Source: Emiliania huxleyi CCMP1516 (taxonomy: Eukaryota; Haptophyta; Isochrysidales; Noelaerhabdaceae). From it: a DNA stretch of 64,000 nucleotides. The stretch is from NCBI RefSeq assembly GCF_000372725.1, contig NW_005200784.1:904362-968361 (forward strand). The letters are read 5' to 3'. Made by a program: the position numbers and the translations under genes. Within the stretch, counting starts at the first letter, position 1. Each line of letters opens with the position of its first letter. Below, one piece after another: positions 52,113-62,664 of the stretch. The notes under the pieces are model-generated. The model was not told the DNA's origin. It did not search any database and saw only the letters and a program-made list of their open reading frames with translations.

Positions 52113-52335
52113 CGCCAGAAAGAAAGAAAGAAAGAAAACAGACAACCCAAGGGAGGGATGGGAGGACGGCACGCCGCCACCACACAGGGATTTTAAGGAG
52201 AGGTGTGTGATGCGCTAGCCGTCGCCCACCCTAGGGAGTCTGCCTCTTCCTATCTCTCTTCGCAGTCTCTCGCCGCTTCTCGCTGCAGCCTTCATGCCAC
52301 CTCGCGGCCGTCCCACTGCCGGTTCTCGCGGCTAA
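52113..52335 (-). mobile_element. Short copy of the 39-kb repeat family
   Basis: Carries a (GAAA)n tract, AACCCAAGGGAGGGATGGGA, the CACACAGGGATTTTAAGGAG box and about 100 bases of the ORF's 3' end, then skips to GCCGGTTCTCGCGGC, as if internally deleted. It has the same orientation as the copies at 22 kb and 39 kb. Confidence 0.65.
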
Positions 52336-52488
52336 TGGGTAAAATTCTTCTTTTGTGTGTGCCAGTCCGCGCCAGTCTGCGCCCTTGTCGTGCCAGTGTG
52401 CTGTGAGAGAGGCTTGTATCTTAAGAATTCTTCTTTTGCGAGGCTAGCTCCTGCCTGCCGACCGTTGACGGTGCCTTTCCCTGCGGCG

Positions 52489-55400
52489 ATGGAATCGGAG
52501 TCCAGAGCGATAAGTCGAAGTCCGATAAGTCGAAATCACAGCATGACCGCCAGACTCGCCAGACTCCGCGAGGTTCGCAAGCAGGAGCGCTACATCGCGG
52601 CCGCCACCCGCGAGAGCTTCCGCGCTGCCGTGGGGGAGCGTCGAGCGGCGCTGCGGAGCGAGGCGGTGGTGCCGCCTGCGCCAGTCTCGGACGGCTACGC
52701 CGCTGTGGCGTTTGAGCACGCGAGCGCGAGCCTCGGCATTGCGCACGGCGCCGCGCGCGCCGAGCGGCACGAGATCGGTCAAGAGGCGGCCGCCGAGGCC
52801 GCGTCGTGGAGGGAGGGCCGGGCGCGAGCAGAGATGCGGCAGGCTTGTGCCGACTACGACCGCGTCGTGCACGGCGCGGTGGACCGGGCGAGCCGCGCGG
52901 CCGCCTCGGGCCGACGGGAGCACGTGGCTCGCGTGGAGGCCGCGCGCAGCGCGGCCGCAGTCGCGAGCGCCCGCTCGGACGACGCAAGGCGCCACGAGGA
53001 CGAGCAGCGGCAGGCGGCGGCCGCGGCGGAGAGGGCGGCCGCGGCGCAGCCTCCTCCGCCGAGCGCGCAGGCTCGCGCCGGCTTCGAGACGACGCGGACG
53101 CACTGCTGCGCCGCGCCGCCGAGCCGGCCGGCGCGGCCGCAGGCTCCGCCAGCGCCGGCTGCCGTGCCGCCGCCGCCTCCGGCGCAGCAGCCCGTGGCCC
53201 GCCGAGGCGCCGGCTTGCTGGCGGGCGGCGGGGCGGTCGAGGTGATCCAGGAGAACGCCCTCATCTACACCGACCGCGGCGGCGGCTCGCAGCGCCAGTC
53301 GGGCGCCGCTCGCGCCACGGCGCAGCGGCACGCCTCCGTGGCTCCGTCTCGCGGCGCGGGCGGCGCGAGGGTGCGGTACGAGAACGACGGCCCGACGGCG
53401 ACGGAGCTCGGCAGGGAGGCGGAGCGGCGGCGGCAGCAGCTGGCGGCGGAGGCGCGCCTCGCGAGGGGCAAGGCCGAGGCGCGGCGGGTCGCCCGCGGAG
53501 AGGAGGCCACCTCACGCCTCCGAGCCGACGCGGCTGCCGAGTGCGTCCGGCAGGAGCTCGCCGCGCTGCAGTCCGCCGAGCGGGCGCACAAGGCGGCGAG
53601 GGCCGCCCTGCCGCGCCCGCCGCCGCCCCCGCTGTGGGATGCCGCGCCGGCACGCAGCGCGCCCCGCAAGGCCGCAACGAGCATGGGCTCTGTCCTGTGC
53701 TCGGCCGCTGCGGCGGCAGCAGAGGCGAGCCGGCCGCACCTTGCTGGCCAGCCGCACCTTGCTGGCCGGCCGCCCCTCTCGGCCGCCGCGGCGGCGGGAG
53801 CTGTGGAGGGTGGCGCCGAAGCAGCGCGCGAGCAGCACCCGCAGCCGTGCCGCCGCTGCTGGACGGCGGGGCAGCCTTCCTGCGGCGCGGACACAGAGGA
53901 GCGGCTTGCCTCGGGGGACGCGCCGCGGCGGGGCGAGGAGGCGCGGCAGGGCGAGGAGGCGGGGCGGGGCGACGAGGCGGGGCGGGGCGAGGAGGCGCGC
54001 GGCGCGGAGTGGGCTGCGGCGTGGGAGGTGCCGCGGCCGGCCCGGAGCGCGCGATCGGGTGCGGAGCTGCTGGGCGCCGGCTGCGGTGCGGAGGAGGGAG
54101 GGCCGCTTCCGGCGCGGGAGTCGCGGCTCGCGTTTCTCGAGCGGCAGCGCCGCGCCGACACGGCCCCTCGCTCTTCGCCACCCCGCCGGACGGCCCAGGC
54201 CTCAGCCGGCGCTCGCGGCCAGAGCAGCAGCAGCCACGGGGCTGGGGCTGCGGCGGCGGCGGCGGCGACCGCCGCAGAGGGGGCAGCAGCCGCGCCGGCC
54301 CCGGCCGCCGCACCGGCCGCTCCACCCTGTGGCGAGTCGGACGAGGCGGTGGCGGCGCTGCACCGGCTCGGGTGGTTTGTGGCCGAGGGGTGCACCGAGG
54401 GGTTGCAGGCTCCGGAGAGGGGGGCGCCGCCGCCGGACCCGGCGCTGGCCGGCGACGGCGACGCTTGCGCGCGACGGGGCGAGGACAAGGAGAACCCTCG
54501 CGCGAAGATGCTCAACCTGCTCGCCGCCGCGCTGCCAAAGGCCGACGGCGACGCGGAGGAGCGAGGCGGAGACGTCGCTTCTCGGGAGCGGGTGCCGGAG
54601 CAGCCGCCGGCGGGTCGGCCGTGGCTGCAGCCGCGCGCCGCGTCTGCCCCGGGGCGACAGCGCCAACATCGCTCGGCGAGCCCTCCGTCGGCCCGCGAGC
54701 AGAGGCACGGCGCGGAGAGGCCGGCCGGCAGGCAGCCGCACGCGACGATGGGGCCTCCTCCTGCCCGCAAGCCTCCTGCCCGCAAGCCACCTGCCCGCAA
54801 GCCACCTGCCCGCAAGCCGGCCGAAGGTGAGCGGCAGCGGCCGGAGGCGAGGGGGAGGGAGGCGGCCCGTGGCGGGGCGCCTGCCCCTTCCAGCCGGCCG
54901 CGCGCGCCTGCCCGCCGGCAGCTGGCTGGCTCGCCGCTCGAGGAGGAGGACTCCGCGGGAGAGCGGGAGGCGGCGACGCTCACGGCGGCGCCGGTGCCTC
55001 GCTCGGAGGAGAGCCCTCACCCCTCTCGCCTCGAGCTCGCCGCTGCGCGAGCCGCCTCCGTGCCTCCGCCCGCCCGCTCGCGCGTCGGCGTGGCGAGTGC
55101 GGCTGCTCTGCCGCCTCCGTCGGCCGCCCGCACAGCCTCGGGGGCCGCAGAGGCGCTCTGGGAGCCGCGCCGGGCGCCGGAGGAGGGTCCCCTCCCCGGC
55201 CAGGGCGGCTGCTTGCCCGGCCCGGCCCCTTCCCGCAGGGACGCGAGCTGCGGCCCGCCGCCGCGTCCGGCGGCGGTCGACGCGGCAGCCGCGCGCACCC
55301 TCCTCCTCTCGCGCACAAAACTACACCCTCACCGCCGCGCTGTGCGGAATAGGCGACGTCGTGCTCGGACCCGCCTGGGAGCGGCGATGGTGGCCGGGGA

Positions 55401-56267
55401 GGCGGCGCATTCCCCGCAGCAGCCCCCGCCTCGTCGTCGTCGCTGGAGGGGCCTCCGCACCCGCGGCAGCCGGCTCGGTCGGGCTGCTGCGCGCCGAGCT
55501 GCCCTCGGGGCTACCCTCAGCCCGCTGGCTTCTCCTCCTCGTCCGACGCGTCTGGCGCGTTCCCCCTCCCGTCCTCCGTCGCCACGGCCGACGGCTTGTC
55601 CGCCGGCGGAGGCAGCGAGGCGCCGCTCGATTCGGTCGCGCGCGCCCGCCCGCGGTGCCTCGCCGGAGGGGGATGAGCAGGCGAGTCGGCGACCGTTAGG
55701 TCTCGTCGGGCGAAGCGTCCCTCAGCGACCTCCTCGAGGAGCTGCGCCGTTCGAGGCCGCACCCCTTCCGCACGTGCTTGAGAGCCGCAGAGACGCGTGC
55801 ACCAGCGCCATCGCTGCGCCATAGGCCGTTCCTCTCGTCGCGCCCGCCCGCCGCCGCCGCGCCCGCTCCCGCGGCGGCGCGCGGTCACGCGTTGCCGCTC
55901 TCGCACACGGGCTTGCGCTGCAGCTTTGCGGGCGACGACGAGGCGGAGCTCGACCGCTTGATGGCCGGGGGAGTCGCCACGGCGAGCGACGACTTCGACT
56001 TTCTCGACGCCGATGACCCGCTGCGGCCCCTCTCCCCCGACACCGCCGCGATGCTCGGCCTGCAGCCTGGCTGCGGCCTGCTCGAGGCCACCGCCCCCCT
56101 CCTCCCGTCCCGTCCCTGTCCGCCTACACCTTGACTTTTATCTCCCACAGGCTGTCGAGAAGCTCGCCGGTGGTGCGTCGGGGTACAGCGCCGCTGCTCC
56201 GGCCCCGCCGCCGACCAACGCGCCGCCCGCACCGATCCCTCGCCCCACGGCCGAGGCTCGCTGCTAG
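52489..56267 (+). CDS. Large Ala/Arg-rich protein, CEP295-like N-terminus (weak)
   Basis: The start is the ATG at 52,489 (MESESRAISRSPISRNH). One frame is open to about 55,300. The N-terminal ~200 residues (LREVRKQERYIAAATRESFR, ERHEIGQEAAAEAASWREGR) are helical and resemble the ERxIAxxIRE region of centriolar CEP295-type proteins, but this is low-confidence recognition. The middle is disordered, with coiled-coil patches around 53,400-53,620 and a KPPAR repeat near 54,765-54,815. From 55,300 to 55,900 the frame shifts, so one or more introns are present that I could not place; the frame that happens to stay open stops at 55,824. A coding-looking exon (GDDEAELDRLMAGG, SDDFDFLDADDPLRPLSPDT) ends at 56,086, then a GC-AG intron (56,087-56,150) leads to AVEKLAGGASGYSAAA and a stop at 56,265-56,267. 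Confidence 0.45.
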
Positions 56268-56349
56268 AGAGTGCCCCCCGGGGGGCGCGGTTGCGGCGGG
56301 AGGCTGGCGACAGCACGAGGGGCGCCGACATAACCGAGGACGTGCAGCG

Positions 56350-56379
56350 GTGGCTCGGAGCGTTAGCGCTCTGAGCCAC
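56350..56379. repeat. 13-bp hairpin followed by a tRNA T-arm-like sequence
   Basis: GTGGCTCGGAGCG (56,350-56,362) pairs with CGCTCTGAGCCAC (56,367-56,379) across a 4-base loop with one G-T pair. At 56,397-56,415 GCCGG-CTCGATT-CCGGC looks like a tRNA T-arm with box B. No matching acceptor stem is found, so I do not call a tRNA. It lies between the CEP295-like gene and the pseudogene. Confidence 0.4.
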
Positions 56380-57446
56380 GGCCTGCTGCGGCCTGTGGCC
56401 GGCTCGATTCCGGCACGGGGCCCGCAGCGCTGTCACGTGTCAGTCCTCTCTCTCTTCTGCTCACCTATTCACAGCGGTATCACGCTGCATGTGAGGCGGG
56501 TCCCCGCGCAGACAAACTCCGATCTCCCTCTCTTAAAATACGCGCGCTCGAACCTCGCGGAAAATAGCAGAGCCCTCTCGCCCCTGCCTCGAGAGGGAAG
56601 ATAGGAAGCGAACATGATAAATGTGAGTTGGGTGGCTCTCAAAACCTTTTCTTTTTGCATGTTGGGAGATCAGCCGCCAAAGTGTGGTGAGACCTCGATC
56701 ACCTTGAAGTTTCGGCCCTTGAAGTTCTTGGACAACGACCTGCCAGTGGGCTTTACGAAGGTGAGCGGTGGGCGGTAGAGCACCTCTCCTCCTCATCGGG
56801 AAAAGCAGAAAGGAACTGGATCGATGCCCCACGCTGCATGAACGTGTCGGTGCGGATCTTGAAGATCAGCGAGGTTGAGGCGTCAGAGTACGCGATGGCC
56901 ACCTCCAACTTGGTTGTCGTCGACATTGGGGCGAGCTCAGTGCCCCCTTGCAGCATGAAATCCTTGGTTTCTTTGAGGCCGCGCATGCCGCGCCACAAGT
57001 CGAGGCGCGTCTCGCTCTTGCCCTCCTCTAGCGTGGGCCTAGCCGCGTCCTCTTCAGCCCCGACGGCGCGCAGCTTGGATATCGCGTCCCGCAGAAAGGC
57101 AATTGTGACCGGGAATGGGTGGGGGCGGCCGCGATTGGTGTCGCGCAGCGGGTTGTTGAGACCACGAAAGGCCCATGTGGTGTAGACGCGCAAGGCGATG
57201 ACATGTTCCTCCTTTGAGATGTGCCGTGACAGAGCTTCGATGCGTCAGAAAGTCGGCGAGGCGCATGCCCTCACCGCTGAGTGAGCCGGTCCGCTGAGGG
57301 AGGGTGTAGAGGATGTAGAGTGTAGAGCGCTGTAGAGCTGTAGAGATGTAGAGCGCTCTGGAGCGCTGTAGAGCTGTAGAGCTCTACATCCGGCGCGTGA
57401 CGATGTGAGTCGCCTGTAGAGCGATGTAGAGCGCGATTTTGTTGTA

Positions 57447-58024
57447 CTGTCCAAGTCTAAAGTCTGCCCAGGTTGTCAGGGACACGATGCATCCCGGCGT
57501 GAACACGCCGATCTGACAAAATCCCGAGTGCCTACCGCACGCGCCGCGTCGCGGTGCGTGCGGTAGGCTTTGTTTGAAGTTAAAAGTCGAATCAGAGCGC
57601 CGTTGGCGCTGTCCCTCGTTTGCCTCCCACGGACCGCCCGTCCGGCACCGCTCCGGGACGCACGCCGGCGAAGCACAATCAAGCTGCTGTACGGCCCCGG
57701 CATCGCCTTCCCAGGCTTAGCTAGACTGAGAGATATTGTGGATATGATTGGTTTCTACAATATATACATTGACACTGAACCTCCCAGAGCTCGTCCCGGT
57801 CCGTCACGGCCATCCTCGGCCTCCGGAGGGCCCCCGGCCGCGGCGCGGTGCGGCGGCGTCACAAAGCCGACCACAGAGCACCGGGACGCGGTCGGGCGAT
57901 CTGAGGCCCAACTAGGCGTATGCATTGCCCATCCAGGGCTATCACCTGGACCTATCAACAGGCGCCTGCGGCGCCGTGCTCAGGAGCTGCTGCTCCAACC
58001 TGTTCACACTTTCATAGTGGACAG
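57447..58024. mobile_element. MITE of the CTGTC family, copy B (578 bp), nested
   Basis: The left end CTGTCCAAGTCTAAAGTCTG and the right end (complement CTGTCCACTATGAAAGTGTG) are imperfect inverted repeats. TA dinucleotides flank both sides (57,445-57,446; 58,025-58,026). The empty site, as in copy 1 of the host element (33,770), reads TTGCTGTAGAG, so a TA target duplication is supported, as in Tc1/mariner-type MITEs. The element is homologous to 34,701-35,275 and has no gene. Confidence 0.85.
57530..57568 (+). other. Conserved hairpin motif, instance 3
   Basis: GCCTACCGCACGCGCCG (57,530-57,546) pairs with CGGTGCGTGCGGTAGGC (57,552-57,568) with one G-T pair and a 5-base loop. TTTGTTTGAAGTTAAAAGTC follows directly. 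The outer six pairs (GCCTAC/GTAGGC) replace GACAGT/ACTGTC of instance 2. Confidence 0.75.
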
Positions 58025-59641
58025 TAGAGTTTGTTGTAGAGGCTCTACAGCCAAACCGCCGGGAAGGCAGTGACTCAAAGAGGTCGAGCCGCGCTAATGG
58101 GGTGTCTCCGAGCTTACTGGAGCTCTGATGGACGGCCCTGACTATCACTGACACACAGAGAGTCACTCCGACGGCACACAACACCCTATAACTGCGTCAT
58201 GACCAGCCTGCCATGCGTCGCCGGTGCCGCATTCATCGCAGTGCTTCTTTAGCAGGCGGTGGACTGTCGTATGCGAGGACGGTCGCATTTGCGCGAGGCG
58301 AGGCGAGCATTGCTGCGCGTTGCATGCGCCATGACTCGCGCCAGCGCGTGCGGGAGCTCCTGGCTGAGCGTTGAGTCCCCAGGCGAGTTGCGCTGGCCAC
58401 TATCGCTACGCCGAGCCGAGCTGACGCGCCGAGGCGCGCCGGCCAGTCGCAGCCGTGAGGCATGCCATAGCAGCAGAGGCACCTGCCACCCATTGGGCGG
58501 GCAGACAGAAGGCCAGGGCAGCACTGGCAAGTGCAACGCGCCTCATGTCGGAGAGCGACCGTGCCTCGTTCGGCGCTTGTAGAGCGCCTCTACATCGCTC
58601 TACAGGCGACTCACATCGTCACGCGGCGAATGTAGAGCTCTACAGCTCTACAGCACTCTACATCTCTACAGCTCTACAGCGCTCTACACTCTACATCCTC
58701 TACACCCTTCGTCCCTTCCTCAGCCGGTCCAGTCGCACACCATTCTCGTCGCAGTCGCGTGCGTGGGGCGAGTGGCAAAGAGCTTGGGCGACGAGCCCGC
58801 CGCCTCGTACATGACATAGTTGAGGCACTCGAGATAGACATCTGCTTCTTCGCCGCGGTAGCATTCAAACTCAGCACGGATGGCAGCCGTGCCCTTCGAG
58901 AGGCCGGCCGGCGTAGACGCGGTCCGGCGCCACTTTCATGTAGTGAAGGAAGCCATAAGCTGCGTCCTGCGGCTTGCCGCTGATGAGGTCGCGCACCTCT
59001 CCAGCGTATACTTCACGCTGCCTTTGACTTTGCCGCTCAGCGCGACCGTGAACACGCTCTTGAGGTCCAACGGCTCGTCATTGTCCTTGACGAAGACGTC
59101 GATGTCGTGCTCGTGGCTGATGTACATCCTGGACTTAGGTCGCCAGTACTTGCAGTACACGAAAAGTAGCAGCACGGCGAGACCCATCACGCCGGCAATC
59201 GGTCCAATGACTGCACCGATTGTGGCGCTTGCCTGCGATCCCACCTCCCAGTACGGAGGGTAGGCCGGAGGTGACGGCGGGGACGGTGGCGGAGACAAGG
59301 GTGATGGTGGCGGCGATGACGGCGGTGGAAAGGGAGGCGGCGTTGAAGGAGGGGGGGCTGAATGGAGGAGGTGAAGGTGGCGGCGATGGCGGTGATGGTG
59401 GCGACCTTGGCATCGGCGGAGAAGAGGGTGGGGACGGCCAGCATAGCAACCAGCCCCCCGAGGTCAGAACACCGGAGTAAAAAGCCATTCCGTTCCACCT
59501 GATTTTATCCCGTCGGCGGCGGATTCACACGACGCGACGCGAGAGAGACGTGTCGGTCTCGCGGTGTGTGGGGTGTAACTAGGCCGTTATTTATGTGCGC
59601 CAGCCAGTGTACATAGTTGTGCAAAAAAGAAACGTGGCTCT

Positions 59642-61022
59642 TCAGCCACAGCAGCTTCTGTACACCGCCAGCGTCCGCCGCACGAACGCGTCCAGCCCAA
59701 ACTCTGCCGCGGCTCGCACGCCAACCTCTCCGCGCGCCAACCGCTCGGCGGACCCCATCCGGCTCGCCTCGCGGATCGCGGCGCCGAGGCCTACAGACGC
59801 CGCCGCGAGTGGTTGGGGGCCCGCGCCCCGGGCGGCGAGCCCGGCCCGGGCGGCGGGCGGAGCCCTGGGCGTCGCACGGCGCGACGAGGAAGAGCGGCCC
59901 CACCAGCAGCACGCCGCGCGGGAGGAGCGTCGGGGGAAGCCCGTGCTCCACGGCGGCGCGCAGCACGGCGGCGCCAACCTCCGAGGCGGCGCCGTGGTGG
60001 AAGGTTGCGCACAAGCGGCCGGCGGCGAGCGCCTCCACGACCACTCGCCCGAACGCCTCTGGCCGGCGGGACGGGACCGCGACCAGGTCGGCGGCGGCGT
60101 AGGCGGCGCTGAGGGCGCCGTGCGGACGCAACTCGAAGCGCAGCCGCCCCGGCCGCCTCGCGTTGGCTGCCCGCGCCGCCGCGTCCATCGCGTCGCGGAG
60201 CCGCCGCTCGTAGCACGAGCGCCACGCCGACGCGGAGGGGCCGAGCGGAGGCGGCTCTGCCGTGGCGGGCGAGAGACGCCCTCGGGCGAGCTGAGCCGGC
60301 CTCGCACCGATCAGGGCGACCTCGAGCGCCGGCACGCCGTCGCCCTCCGCCAGCGCGTGCGCCGCGGCGGAAGCGAGGAGGTCGTGGCCCTTGGACGGCG
60401 ACAGCCTGCCCGGGAGCAGCACGCGGAAGCTTCCCGCCGTGGGAGCCGGAAGCGCGAGAGGCGGCTCTGGAGCGCCCTCGTCTCGCCGCGCCTCGCGTGC
60501 GCTCCGGACGCCGCGGTGGATGGCTTCGGCGTCCGCGCGCACCGCGCTGCCGAAGCTCGCCCGCACGGCGTCACGGAGCGCGGCGCTTGGGAAGATGAGT
60601 CCGTCGGCGGCCAGCAGCGCCGCATACCACAGCCGCTTGAGCGGGGAAGAGGTGTCGTAGTAACCGTGCCATGTGTAGACATACCGCACGCGTCGCAGGC
60701 CAAGCGTTCTGCACAGTCCGCGCGCGATCGCGGCGCTAACGCCGAGGGCTCGTGAGTGGGCGTGAAGCACGTCCACGCTGAGCCGGCGCGTCCACGCCGA
60801 TATGACGAGAGGGTTGATTAGCAGCACGCTTAGCGGGTCACGACGTGCGAGCGTGGACCAGCGCTTCGCTGCAGTCCCGAGCGACGCTTCGAGAGGGCCG
60901 CCGGCACTGGCGACAGCCGAGGTGGCGGGCCGGGCGGCGCACAGGTCCAGCACGCCGCGCTCGACGCCGCCGACGTGCAGCGAGGGCAGTAGGTGCAGCA
61001 CCAGCGGCTCGCTGGAGGCCAT
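59642..61022 (-). CDS. GT4-type glycosyltransferase
   Basis: The start MASSEPLVLHLLPSLHVGGVE at 61,022 gives the N-terminal Rossmann motif of GT-B enzymes (HVGGVERGVLDL). It continues with DVLHAHSRALGVSAAIARGL, RYVYTWHGYYDTSSPLKRLW, SFRVLLPGRLSPSKGHDLLA and the nucleotide-sugar motif RPEAFGRVVVEALAAG (ExxxxxxxE, about 60,070-60,020). Near 59,890-59,815 the frame changes, implying a short intron or an indel. The last part reads GSAERLARGEVGVRAAAEFG, then LDAFVRRTLAVYRSCCG and a stop at 59,642. If the first frame were kept it would run on without family resemblance to 59,505. Family members transfer a sugar from a nucleotide donor to glycans or lipids with retention; substrate is unknown. There is no signal peptide or membrane helix. 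Confidence 0.75.
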
Positions 61023-61996
61023 CGCAGCAGCTCACGCGGCAGAGTGAGCGGCAGCGAGAGGAGAGAGAGAGAGAGAGAGACACGCTCAGCGCCTACAACT
61101 GTACCCGGGTACCCACGCGAGAAAGAAACGCGGCGGTCAACGCTGGGGCTGGGTCGAGGACGAATGATCTTTTTTTTCATTTTTTTGTTTTTTCGAGGAC
61201 GGATGGAGGCGACCCCTGCAGGATTTTGCAAAGAGCTGGGAAAGAGTCCCCACCTTGCTCCTTGCGGAACAAGCAAGCAAGCAAGGGTCTTGGGAGGATG
61301 CCATTCGGGGAAGGGGAGAAGGGGTGCGGGGCACACAGCGCGACACGGAGAGGGGGTGGGCAGGATCAACCACACAGGATCACCCACACAGGACAGTGGG
61401 AGAACAAAATGTCTTGAAAGGACGACGGGCAGCCGAATCTCATGCAAATTCGCGGGAAAATTCTTTTGGCGGCCTTGAAACGAACGAGAGAGACCTGCGG
61501 CCGGCGTCCGTCGCTCTCCACGCGCTGCTGGTGCGCAGCGTGCGCCGTTCTGCACTCGGGCACACCACCGCTCCACTCTCCGCTCTCCTCCAGCCGCACA
61601 GAGCCCAACCAGACCCCCCGACGGTCGGCGTTGAGCGTCGTTGAGCAGTGCCACGAGAGGCAGCAGCGTCTCGCCCGTGTGCCGCAGCCGCGTGTGAGTT
61701 GCGATGGGAGCCTCCCGACCGGCCTCCCGCGCACACTCGCACTTGGCAGCCTCGAGCCTCACCACGCCCGCTGCACACTGCCTCAGGCACCTTCGCTCCC
61801 GCCACCGCGCCGCCGCTCCAGTGCTCCTGCCACCGCCGCAGCCCTCCGCATCGCGTTTCCGCCACCCTTTGACCGAGGCCGTGCGCTAGGCCGGCGTGCA
61901 GCTACAGGTGCGCGGCGGCGCGCGGCGCACCACCGCCGCGCTCTCACTCCTCATCCCGGCCAGCTCTCCCCTCTTTCCGTCCCGCAGCTCCCCCGT
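61023..61996. other. Upstream region of the glycosyltransferase; no clear gene
   Basis: Contains a (GA)n tract at 61,060-61,080, a poly-T tract at 61,170-61,195 and an (AAGC)n stretch at 61,268-61,282. Reading frames here are of shadow quality. Confidence 0.45.
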
Positions 61997-62664
61997 CACC
62001 TCGCGATATCTCCCTCCCTCCCTCCCTCCCTCTCTCGGAGCCTCTCGGCAGGCCTCCGTCCCTCCGCCCCGCCCCTTCCTCCGCCGACCGCGCACTGCGC
62101 CATCCCCGCCGCCGTCGGCCTCACACCAGGTCTCATCGGCGCTCTCTGCCGTAGGTTGCGCGCCGCTGCAGGGCGGGCTGCGCGGCTCGTCGCTCGTGCG
62201 TCAGGCGCGGCCGCGGCGCTCTCGCCTCTGCCGAGGCGCGCTAGCTGCTCGTCTCGCCGCTCTCCCCCCTCTCTCGCACTCCCCTCCGCACTCTTCCCAT
62301 TCGCGCCACGCCGCGGCGTCGCCACCGCACCGCCCTCTCTCGCCCTCACTGCGCGCTCCTCACCTCGCGATATCTCCCTCCCTCCCTCCCTCCCTCTCTC
62401 GGAGCCTCTCGGCAGGCCTCTGTCCCTCCGCCCCGCCCCTTCCTCCGCCGACCGCGCACCGCGCCATCCCCGCCGCCGTCGGCCTCACACCAGGTCTCAT
62501 CGGCGCTCTCTGCCGTAGGTTGCGCGCCGCTGCAGGGCGGGCTGCGCGGCTCGTCGCTCGTGGGTGAGGCGCGGCCGCGGCGCTCTCGCTTCTGCTGAGG
62601 CGCGCTAGCTGCTCGCCTCGCCGATCTCCCCCCTCTGTCGCACCTCTCTCCGCACTCCTCGGCG
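61997..62664. repeat. ~300-bp direct tandem duplication, 364-bp period
   Basis: 61,997-62,292 and 62,361-62,664 both begin CACCTCGCGATATCTCCC and share CTCGGAGCCTCTCGGCAGGC, CTCATCGGCGCTCTCTGCCG and GAGGCGCGCTAGCTGCTCG, with only a few substitutions. Each copy has a (CCCT)n run near its start. The unit has no consistent reading frame and includes TCTGCCGTAGG, which could act as a splice acceptor. Confidence 0.8.

Larger units (their letters stand above)
57294..58723. mobile_element. TGTAGAGC-array terminal-inverted-repeat element, copy 2 (1,430 bp, with a nested MITE)
   Basis: Ends CTGAGG and CCTCAG are flanked by CCGGTCCG (57,286-57,293) and CCGGTCCA (58,724-58,731), an 8-bp target duplication with one mismatch. 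The uninterrupted gene copy at 47,140-47,150 has a single CCGGTCCG followed by GTCGCACACC, proving the insertion. Both ends carry TGTAGAGC/GCTCTACA arrays as in copy 1 at 33,611. Relative to copy 1 it contains the nested MITE at 57,447-58,024 and ~215 extra bp around 58,185-58,405. Confidence 0.9.
56668..59485 (-). pseudogene. Broken copy of the CUB-TM-ADP-ribosyltransferase gene
   Basis: This is homologous to 46,528-47,875 of the intact gene: transmembrane helix and Pro-rich linker at 59,440-59,100, cytoplasmic region, and ART motifs at 57,000-56,760. It lacks the signal peptide and CUB domain (similarity ends near 59,460-59,485). It is split by the transposon 57,294-58,723. Small insertions near 56,768-56,795 put the ExE region out of frame, and another indel sits at ~58,905. 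The matching downstream sequence (GGTGGCTCTCAAAACCTTTT) continues to about 56,580. The copy is therefore a decaying, truncated duplicate that retains high identity in the cytoplasmic part. Confidence 0.85.

Noticed and set aside
52421-55318. Several long minus- and plus-strand frames overlapping the CEP295-like candidate
   Set aside because: Arg/Pro/Ala shadows caused by high GC; the chosen frame alone has helical and motif-like content.
56349-56420. Possible tRNA gene (box-B-like GGCTCGATTCC with a good T-arm)
   Set aside because: No acceptor stem pairs with ACGGGGC after the T-arm, and the upstream 13-bp hairpin is incompatible with D and anticodon arms.
59505-59641. C-terminal extension of the glycosyltransferase in the first frame
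   Set aside because: The extension has no family resemblance and lies in a block duplicated near 46,255-46,400; the other frame ends cleanly at 59,642 with helix-like text.
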